From Thiodiazotropha sp040507245 (GTDB lineage Bacteria > Pseudomonadota > Gammaproteobacteria > Chromatiales > Chromatiaceae), in NCBI GenBank assembly GCA_040507245.1, contig JBEVVH010000205.1, forward strand, positions 1-5,863: DNA of 5,863 nucleotides, read 5' to 3'. A model generated the notes under the pieces. The model searched no databases and had not been told where the DNA came from. It was given only the letters and a program-made list of their open reading frames with translations. The position numbers were made by a program, and so were the translations under genes. This document shows, piece after piece, positions 1-5,863 of the stretch (position 1 is its first letter; each line of letters opens with the position of its first letter).

Positions 1-43
1 CTTGGGTTTCTTTTGTTAGTGTTCGTGCATCAATTTTTTCCAT
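1..43 (-). CDS. IS630-family transposase, N-terminal 14 codons (partial)
   Basis: An ATG at 43-41 opens a frame reading MEKIDARTLTKETQ to the window edge. This matches from memory the typical opening (M-x-K-I-D-A-R-x-L) of one group of IS630-family DDE transposases, in which an N-terminal helix-turn-helix DNA-binding region follows. The DDE catalytic residues would lie beyond the edge. No strong Shine-Dalgarno precedes this ATG; a GGGAGA lies too far upstream (about 30 bases) to be convincing. The gene points the same way as katG and starts 52 bases after the katG fragment's stop, so katG transcription would run into it. Only 14 residues are visible, so the family call leans on the matching C-terminal fragment at the other edge. 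Confidence 0.6.
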   Translation of the reverse strand, partial: MEKIDARTLTKETQ

Positions 44-48
44 CCGGG

Positions 49-87
49 AATAATACGTGATATCCGTTAAAATATCTCCCTATTATT
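49..87. other. Imperfect hairpin between IS end and transposase start
   Basis: AATAATA (49-55) is complementary to TATTATT (81-87). Inside it GATAT (59-63) pairs with ATATC (72-76), leaving an 8-base loop and a small internal bulge. The structure lies between the IS tip and the transposase ATG. It could be a subterminal transposase-binding site or an mRNA hairpin limiting read-through expression of the transposase. Both roles are inference, and AT-rich sequence makes such pairing fairly easy by chance. Confidence 0.3.
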
Positions 88-95
88 GAGTCGAG

Positions 96-99
<4 letters not shown>
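78..99 (-). repeat. Terminal inverted repeat of IS630-family element (transposase 5' side)
   Basis: Read inward from the katG junction, this end is TTAACTCGACTCAATAATAG. The end at 5779 read inward on the plus strand is TTAACCCGGCAATAAAATAC. They share TTAAC-(C/T)-CG-(A/G)-C and then an AATAA-rich stretch, offset by a two-base gap. Both are preceded by TA. The imperfect match is normal for IS inverted repeats, but the exact repeat length cannot be fixed without a complete copy. Confidence 0.6.
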
Positions 100-1767
<1,668 letters not shown>

Positions 1768-1773
1768 GGTGTA

Positions 1774-1782
1774 TCTCCTTTT
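1774..1782 (-). promoter_or_regulatory. katG ribosome binding site
   Basis: AAAAGGAGA on the minus strand has GGAG seven bases before the ATG at 1767-1765. It is a near-ideal Shine-Dalgarno sequence and decides the katG start over other in-frame choices. Confidence 0.85.
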
Positions 1783-1814
1783 GTACAGGGTTGTTGTGTC
1801 GACCTCTGGGGATA

Positions 1815-1844
1815 GTTATAGTGCCGCAAAAACAATAGGTACAA
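1815..1844 (-). promoter_or_regulatory. Probable katG sigma70-type promoter
   Basis: On the minus strand TTGTAC (1844-1839) and TATAAC (1820-1815) are separated by 18 bases. The -10 matches the consensus at 5 of 6 positions and the -35 at only 3 of 6, as is common for promoters that need an activator. The start of transcription would fall near 1805-1809, giving a leader of about 40 bases with the ribosome binding site. The OxyR-like site lies just upstream of the -35. Confidence 0.5.
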
Positions 1845-1864
1845 TCTCATGATATGAATACTGT

Positions 1865-1881
1865 GATAGGTTATAGGTATC
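1865..1881. promoter_or_regulatory. Probable OxyR half-operator upstream of katG
   Basis: GATAGGTTATAGGTATC fits the established OxyR half-site pattern ATAG-N7-CTAT with a single mismatch (GTAT for CTAT). It has the flanking G and C of the extended palindrome and the T and A at the expected inner positions. OxyR is the peroxide-sensing LysR-type activator that classically drives katG. The site is centred about 30 bases upstream of the -35, where OxyR can contact RNA polymerase. A second full half-site at the usual 22-base period is not clear; further ATAG tetramers occur at 1812, 1818 and 1835. The regulator's gene is not in the window. Confidence 0.55.
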
Positions 1882-2000
1882 AATAACGGATGCTCTGCCC
1901 TGACGAGGCACAATGAACGGACATTTGGAGTGTTGAGTCGGGCATGCAGGTAATGAGTTTTGAGTTGAGGAGTTCGCTGCGCTCACGGGTATTTGTTATT

Positions 2001-2051
2001 CCTCTCCCCAGCTTACTCCCGCTAGGGAGGGGGGAGCGTGCTGTTCGAGTG
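2001..2051 (-). repeat. REP-like palindromic repeat, copy 1
   Basis: Read on the minus strand, this copy runs from ACTCGAAC through CTCCC-TAGC-GGGAG to GGGGAGAGG. The central hairpin is CTCCC (2016-2020), loop GCTA, GGGAG (2025-2029), with partially complementary C-rich and G-rich arms outside. It aligns end to end with the copy at 2103-2155 but in opposite orientation, starting with the shared CTCGAAC and ending with the shared GGGAGAGG. It resembles the CCCTCTCCC-type repeats dispersed between genes in many Gammaproteobacteria. Confidence 0.6.
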
Positions 2052-2102
2052 CATCTGGTACTGCAGGTTATGTTACAGCACCCAGCGATTCGATCACTCC
2101 AG

Positions 2103-2155
2103 AGCTCGAACCGTGCATTCCCTCTCCCCTTGAGGGAGAGGGCCAGGGAGAGGGG
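2103..2155 (+). repeat. REP-like palindromic repeat, copy 2
   Basis: A perfect 9-bp inverted repeat, CCCTCTCCC (2120-2128) and GGGAGAGGG (2134-2142), encloses a 5-base loop. A second GGGAGAGG follows. The copy begins with GCTCGAAC, as does the inverted copy 1, and the two are separated by about 50 bases, a BIME-like head-to-head pair. A strong hairpin in RNA is likely, but no U-tract follows on either strand, so a simple intrinsic terminator is not supported. Confidence 0.65.
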
Positions 2156-2327
2156 GGGCTTATGACCGGTGAGCGAACAATACGTCAACCCAATACTTGC
2201 CAAAGGTAGTTGATGGGAGGATCTCGGGATGTCAAACGTGGTTAATCAGTAAAACAGACACGCCCCATCCGAATCGACGGGTTGCCGCCGCAGAAGCAGC
2301 GTCGCAGCATCGATGTGATCTCAGATG

Positions 2328-2588
2328 TCACCACCCGCCTTTGAACCAGTACATGAGGAAATTCCAGCATCGACTGTAGATGCCCAGGAACAGCACCTCC
2401 TGCATCAGAATGCCCAGTACAACCATGACACCCGTAAACCAGAAGATAAATGAGGCGGGCAGCCAGGCAGAAGCGGCCCAGGGAAAACCGTTCAGCATGA
2501 CCCACAACAGCGCTCCGGTCGGCAAGCCGACGATCAGGTTAAGAAAACCCAATGCCAATCGGTCCGATATGCGGTTTTTACCGGTCAT
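2328..2588 (-). CDS. Small hypothetical membrane protein, 86 aa
   Basis: I do not recognise the family. The protein starts MTGKNRISDR and is then strongly hydrophobic. One likely membrane helix spans about residues 11-33 (with GLPTGALLW) and a second about 41-63 (AWLPASFIFWFTGVMVV). A third hydrophobic or amphipathic segment spans about 64-82, ending in a Trp-rich, weakly basic tail (WFKGGW). A short charged N-terminus followed by helices suggests an inner-membrane protein. GAGCGGA lies about eight bases before the ATG as a weak ribosome binding site. It follows the autotransporter gene on the same strand after 133 bases, so co-transcription is possible, though a TATACT at 2687-2682 might mark a separate promoter. 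The membrane-protein composition, rare for a shadow frame, supports a real gene; function is unknown. Confidence 0.6.
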   Translation of the reverse strand: MTGKNRISDRLALGFLNLIVGLPTGALLWVMLNGFPWAASAWLPASFIFWFTGVMVVLGILMQEVLFLGIYSRCWNFLMYWFKGGW

Positions 2589-2721
2589 TGCGGTTCCGCT
2601 CAGTTGTGCGGCCGGAGCTGGATGCGCGCCCGTCCTGCGAGATCACCCGAAATTCGGCTGAATATTATCCTTCAAACTATCAGTATAGCGAGTCTCTGCT
2701 GCCACAGGCCCGTTTGGGGTC

Positions 2722-5700
2722 TCAAAACGCCATACGAACACCGACACTGAAATCCCAGCTGTTCCAGTTCTCCCGGGCAAAGATCTGGCCATAATCGATG
2801 AATCCGACCAGTCCGTTCTGAAACTGGGCCGATGTTCCAAGGCGCAGGCGCATGTAGTCCCTGTCCGGTTCATCGGTGACTATCTCGATGGCCTGGGCAT
2901 CGGGGTCGTCGACGAAATAGGCCTCGAGGGTCTGTGAATCGTCCTTGAATTCGTGCAACCAGTCGAGTCGTAAATACGGGATCATCACACCCCAATCGGT
3001 GCTGTAGGTGTAAGCGATCCTGCCGCCCAGGTTAAGGGTCAGCCAGGTTTGCTGCATCTCCTCGACCCGGGTTGCCCAGCCACTGCCTTCGGCATCGGCA
3101 CTCCGGCTCTGTTCCTGAAAGCTGTCCACGTCTGAACGAATGTACTCGATGTCGAGACGGGGGCCGAAGCTCCAGGTATTTCGGTTCAGATCGTATCCGG
3201 AGCCAATGAACAGACTGTATGAATCACCATCATAATCCGCTGAAAAGGTCTGGTTCACATGGGCCGAATCATCCAGCTGGTAGATGACCCGACGCGCCTG
3301 GTCAAAGCGGTTTTGAGCATAACCTGCGGTGAAGTCGATGAAGAATTCCGATGCAATGAAATAGGTTCCGTACAGGTTGAGACTGTAACCCCGGGTATCC
3401 AGTTCGCCGCCGTCGTTGGACAGGTCCGATCGGGTGCCGACATATCCCAGGGCCCCACCCAGGATAAACTGATCCGTGATGCGATAATCACTGCCCAGGG
3501 TAATGCCCTGGGTGTCAAAATCGAGACCGGATTCAAGCGCGGTGTCATCCTTGCGACCCGAACCGATGCTGCCGGTGATGAAGACCCCGAGACGGTCATC
3601 GTAGAGATCCCCGTCGTCGCCGGCTGATCCGCCTTTGCGAAGCGTGCCTTGATAGGCGTTCATGAGTGTGGCGAGGGACAGGGATTCCCCATCGATGTTC
3701 CAGTTCAGACCATTCAACGAGAGACCCCGGGCTCCCGTGCGCAGGGCCGATATTCGCGCACCCAGATTGCGCACCTGGGCCTTGTCTCCAAGTCGGGATA
3801 GATTGTTGGCCTTGCCCGAGGCATCGGGAGTGATCACCCTTAGTGCGTTCGCGGTTCCCGAGTCTCCATCGCTGGCAGCCACGATCAGGGTATTGCAGTC
3901 CTGTTGCATGCGTTCGCTGACCCGGCCGCTGGCGCAGCCAGCGGCAATTGCATCACCCGTGGCGGCGACATTGGGATCCTCACCCACATAGGGGTCGAGC
4001 AGTTCGGAAATCTCATCCGGGTCACTGATGACCGGCAGGGTGGTGCTGGTGGCGGCAAGTGCGGTACCGGACAATGAAACCGTGATCGTTCCCTGGCTGG
4101 TATCGAGGCTCAAGGTGCTGCTGACTGTGCCAGAGACGCTGGGATTGAAAACCACGCTGACCTCGCATTGGGCGCCCGCGGCGAGGGAGCCGATGCAGTT
4201 GCTGGTTTGAGTGAAATCCGCATCCAGGGTAATGCTGTTGAGGGTGGCCGATGTGTCACCTTCATTGGTTACACTGAATGATTGCGGAGCGCTGGATCGA
4301 TTCACAGCGGTATCGGGAAAAAGCAACGCCGTCGTCGATGTGGTCAGGATGCTGCCGGCCGGGGGAGGAACCACAGGGTCGTCAACGTTGCTGCTGTCCG
4401 TTGCGACACCCGCCAAAGTTACGCTGCTGGTGCCTGCATCGGTATCGATGGTCAAACTGCCCTGGAGGGTGCCCGCGGTCAGTGGTGAAAACAGGATCGT
4501 GACATCACAGCTTTCACCCACCGGGAGTTGTGCCGCGCAGTCGTTCGTCTGGGTGAAAGGGGTATCGATGCTGAAAGACTCCAGGCTGAGCGTCGCATCA
4601 CCCTCGTTGGTCAGGCTAAGCACCTGGGGTTGCGCATCACTGCCGACTGGTGTGTCGGCAAAGATCAGTCCGTTCTGCGATAGCGATAGAGCGCCTTGCG
4701 TGGCATGTATGCCCAAACCTACAGACTGGGTTTTTGTCCCGTTTGCCGCCGTACTGCCCTGAATCACCAGGCTGGTGCTGAAGTCGCCAGCCGTGGTGGG
4801 GGTGGCATTCACCGATACACTGCACGAATCGGTCGGATTCAGGGTTGCCGGGCAGTCGTGATTGAAGTTGAAAGGGGCAGTCAGGGACATGCTGATGTTG
4901 TACAGGGGTTCGGAACCCCGGTTACTGACCGTGATCTGCCGAGTGTCACTGGTAATGCCAACCGGCGTGTCCGCAAGCCGCAGACTGGTGGGTGAGACCG
5001 GGAGCTCGCTGCCCGCACCCTCGACCAGCAGGTTGATGCCGGTCACCACATCGGCCTGAGGCGCCGTCCCATTGACCTGAAGTGAGCCGCTGTAAGTGAT
5101 TTCGTTGCTGGGTGCGGCGCGTATGCTGAATCTGCAGCTGCTGTCCGCGGGCATTGAGGCCGGGCAGTCGTTGGTCTGGGTGAAGCCTGCTGCGATGGCG
5201 ATATTCGTCAGATCGATCGGGCCATTGCCGGTATTGGACAGCACAACCTGCATGGGTGCACTGACGGTGTTCACCTCGACCGTCCCGAAATCCAATTCGT
5301 TGTTGATGTTGAAGGACAATTCACTGAACAAACCGATGCCGGTCAGCTGAACGGTTTCCGTGAAAGGTGTGGCTGTGCCTGTATATTGATCAGTACCTGA
5401 AATAATCAGATTGCCTTCAATGGTGCCAACCGATTGTGGGTTGAACAGGACAGAGATGGTGCAGGTCGTCGGGGTCGGATCGTTGAAAGGGCAGTTGTGA
5501 TAGGAGATGTAGAAGTCGCCGGTGGTGTCGATTGACTGAATCAGGCTCTCATGAGTCTGGATCGAGAGGGTCAGACCAACACTTTGGGTGGTGGTCTGAT
5601 TGAGACCGACTCCACCAAAATCGAGACTGTTAGTCGTCAGCACATGCTCCGCATTCACGTTGAACGAGAAGGCTGCAAGAACCAGGTGGATGAAGATGAG

Positions 5701-5751
5701 AAATTGTTTGCTGTGTCTCGGGAGCGATACTGCTTTGCAACACTGAGACAT
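2722..5751 (-). CDS. ASH/choice-of-anchor-D repeat autotransporter, 1009 aa
   Basis: This is a probable surface-exposed protein carried by its own outer-membrane barrel (type V-like secretion). Residues 1-34 form a signal peptide: basic start, hydrophobic core FLIFIHLVLAAFSF, cleavage probably after VNA. Five repeats of about 100 residues follow (about 36-140, 146-245, 250-350, 353-450, 467-565). Each opens with an L-x-F-x-x-(T/V)-x-V-type strand, has a (L/V)-(S/T)-N-x-G motif in most copies, and carries F-x-P or similar before a G-T/D-x-x-(S/G) strand. This is the pattern of ASPM-SPD-2-Hydin (ASH) or choice-of-anchor-D Ig-like domains. Every repeat has two Cys exactly ten residues apart (87/97, 196/206, 300/310, 405/415, 519/529). 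A linker (about 575-710) with Cys606 and Cys619 leads to a beta-barrel (about 716-1009) of alternating aromatic and polar strands, ending GVRMAF with the terminal Phe typical of BAM substrates. The start is supported by GGAG eight bases upstream. An adhesin or surface-structure role is inference; no catalytic motif is visible. Confidence 0.85.
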   Translation of the reverse strand: MSQCCKAVSLPRHSKQFLIFIHLVLAAFSFNVNAEHVLTTNSLDFGGVGLNQTTTQSVGLTLSIQTHESLIQSIDTTGDFYISYHNCPFNDPTPTTCTISVLFNPQSVGTIEGNLIISGTDQYTGTATPFTETVQLTGIGLFSELSFNINNELDFGTVEVNTVSAPMQVVLSNTGNGPIDLTNIAIAAGFTQTNDCPASMPADSSCRFSIRAAPSNEITYSGSLQVNGTAPQADVVTGINLLVEGAGSELPVSPTSLRLADTPVGITSDTRQITVSNRGSEPLYNISMSLTAPFNFNHDCPATLNPTDSCSVSVNATPTTAGDFSTSLVIQGSTAANGTKTQSVGLGIHATQGALSLSQNGLIFADTPVGSDAQPQVLSLTNEGDATLSLESFSIDTPFTQTNDCAAQLPVGESCDVTILFSPLTAGTLQGSLTIDTDAGTSSVTLAGVATDSSNVDDPVVPPPAGSILTTSTTALLFPDTAVNRSSAPQSFSVTNEGDTSATLNSITLDADFTQTSNCIGSLAAGAQCEVSVVFNPSVSGTVSSTLSLDTSQGTITVSLSGTALAATSTTLPVISDPDEISELLDPYVGEDPNVAATGDAIAAGCASGRVSERMQQDCNTLIVAASDGDSGTANALRVITPDASGKANNLSRLGDKAQVRNLGARISALRTGARGLSLNGLNWNIDGESLSLATLMNAYQGTLRKGGSAGDDGDLYDDRLGVFITGSIGSGRKDDTALESGLDFDTQGITLGSDYRITDQFILGGALGYVGTRSDLSNDGGELDTRGYSLNLYGTYFIASEFFIDFTAGYAQNRFDQARRVIYQLDDSAHVNQTFSADYDGDSYSLFIGSGYDLNRNTWSFGPRLDIEYIRSDVDSFQEQSRSADAEGSGWATRVEEMQQTWLTLNLGGRIAYTYSTDWGVMIPYLRLDWLHEFKDDSQTLEAYFVDDPDAQAIEIVTDEPDRDYMRLRLGTSAQFQNGLVGFIDYGQIFARENWNSWDFSVGVRMAF
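4057..5646 (-). repeat. Coding array of five ASH-like Ig-fold repeats
   Basis: Codons 36-565 of the autotransporter encode five diverged tandem domains. The best conserved core is F-T-Q-T-N-D-C followed by about nine residues and a second Cys, for example TQTNDCPASM in repeat 2 and TQTNDCAAQLP in repeat 4, with HDCPATL in repeat 3. Repeats 2 to 5 are closer to each other than to repeat 1, whose Cys loop (NCPFNDPTPTTC) is Pro/Thr-rich. Divergence at the DNA level suggests an old array rather than a recent expansion. Confidence 0.75.
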
Positions 5752-5759
5752 GATAACTA

Positions 5760-5763
5760 CTCC
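5760..5763 (-). promoter_or_regulatory. Ribosome binding site of the autotransporter gene
   Basis: GGAG within ACGGAGTAG lies eight bases before the ATG at 5751-5749. This supports that start, which also gives a complete signal peptide. No sigma70 promoter can be placed in the 25 bases between this start and the insertion-element end. Confidence 0.7.
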
Positions 5764-5778
5764 GTCTTGTGTGTACTA

Positions 5779-5800
5779 TTAACCCGGCAATAAAATACAT
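5779..5800 (+). repeat. Terminal inverted repeat of IS630-family element (transposase 3' side)
   Basis: Read on the plus strand from the TA target, the tip is TTAACCCGGCAATAAAATAC. It matches the left-edge tip TTAACTCGACTCAATAATAG with two substitutions and a two-base gap in the first part. The shared ACTATTAAC includes the flanking target bases on both sides. Confidence 0.6.
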
Positions 5801-5803
5801 CTG

Positions 5804-5863
5804 CTACGCGGCATAAGAAATCTTCTCGTGATTGAAGTATTTTGCAACTCGCTTTGGTTTCTT
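5804..5863 (-). CDS. IS630-family transposase, C-terminal 19 codons (partial)
   Basis: The frame entering from the right edge reads KKPKRVAKYFNHEKISYAA and stops at TAG (5806-5804). Recalled IS630-family transposases often end with a lysine/proline-rich segment, then R-V-x-x-Y-F and a final (R/K/S)-Y-A or YAA, which this fits well. The stop lies 25 bases inside the IS tip, as expected. Only 19 residues are seen, and two other frames are also open to the edge, so the call depends on this family resemblance together with the inverted repeat. Confidence 0.55.
   Translation of the reverse strand, partial: KKPKRVAKYFNHEKISYAA

Larger units (their letters stand above)
1890..2327. other. Non-coding stretch between katG control region and the 86-residue gene
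   Basis: No convincing gene lies here on either strand. The short open frames run through the REP-like palindromes and give low-complexity Arg/Leu/Pro-rich translations. Beyond the palindromes there is a GAGTT-rich patch at 1954-1974, where TGAGTT occurs twice followed by GGAGTT. From 2160 to 2327 I see no RNA gene, promoter or U-tract terminator. Confidence 0.6.
5777..5863 (-). mobile_element. IS630-family element, 3' end (partial, runs off right edge)
   Basis: From the right edge the minus strand carries the end of a transposase frame, its TAG stop and 25 more bases. It then reaches GCCGGGTTAA next to a TA (5777-5778). Read inward, the tip TTAACCCGGCAATAAAAT mirrors the tip at the left edge of the window. 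The element has the same orientation as the left one, so its transposase also points towards lower coordinates. The 5' part is outside the window. Family assignment rests on the transposase C-terminus, the TA target and the repeat match. Confidence 0.65.

Noticed and set aside
2129..2142. REP hairpin as an intrinsic terminator
   Set aside because: The stem is strong but no run of T follows on either strand, and no gene ends directly before it.
1880..2203. Short open frames on both strands across the REP region (including 1944-2165 on the plus strand)
   Set aside because: Their translations are dominated by the palindromic repeats (PLPLRERARERGG and similar), a common source of false genes.
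2242..2505. Minus-strand 87-codon frame overlapping the 86-residue membrane protein
   Set aside because: It overlaps the better supported frame, and its Cys/His-rich mixed composition has no membrane or domain pattern.
2682..2687. TATACT as a -10 box for the 86-residue gene
   Set aside because: No acceptable -35 lies 15-19 bases upstream, so it is mentioned only as a possibility.
4211..4762. Plus-strand open frame (183 codons) opposite the autotransporter
   Set aside because: It is antisense to the ASH repeat array; the internal regularity comes from the repeats, and no ribosome binding site is seen.

Overview
The window looks like a moderately GC-rich gammaproteobacterial chromosome segment. 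The evidence is the protein types (catalase-peroxidase KatG, an outer-membrane autotransporter), REP-like palindromes of the CCCTCTCCC type, and IS630-family ends. A genus cannot be named from the sequence. All supported genes lie on the minus strand, so genetically it reads from high to low coordinates.

Layout, right to left. (1) 5777-5863 is the 3' end of an IS630-family element: the last 19 codons of a transposase, its stop, and a terminal inverted repeat ending at a TA target. (2) 2722-5751 encodes a 1009-residue secreted or outer-membrane protein with a signal peptide, five tandem ASH/choice-of-anchor-D-like Ig-fold repeats (each with a Cys pair exactly 10 residues apart), a linker, and a C-terminal autotransporter beta-barrel ending in Phe. 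The insertion element ends only 25 bp upstream of its start codon. (3) 2328-2588 encodes an 86-residue hydrophobic membrane protein of unknown function. (4) 1890-2327 is non-coding and holds an inverted pair of REP-like palindromes. (5) 1768-1890 is the katG control region, with a near-consensus OxyR half-operator, a sigma70-like promoter and a strong ribosome binding site. (6) 96-1767 is katG, a broken gene: an out-of-frame internal deletion (about 70 bp, apparently across an 8-bp microhomology) shifts the frame after residue 336, and the 3' end is cut off at a TA dinucleotide by another IS630-family end. (7) 1-99 is the 5' end of that element, with the first 14 codons of its transposase.

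The main overall observation is that the 5.7-kb interior is bounded on both sides by IS630-family ends in the same orientation, with matching inverted repeats (TTAACTCG... and TTAACCCG...). Three readings fit: a composite-transposon-like segment, a circle or repeat unit with a single IS copy, or an assembly contig that breaks inside a multicopy IS. The IS has disabled the defence gene katG on one side and replaced the upstream region of a surface protein gene on the other. No wholly new defence or mobile system is evident. The unusual items are the IS-bounded structure, the doubly lesioned katG, and the Cys-paired ASH-repeat autotransporter.
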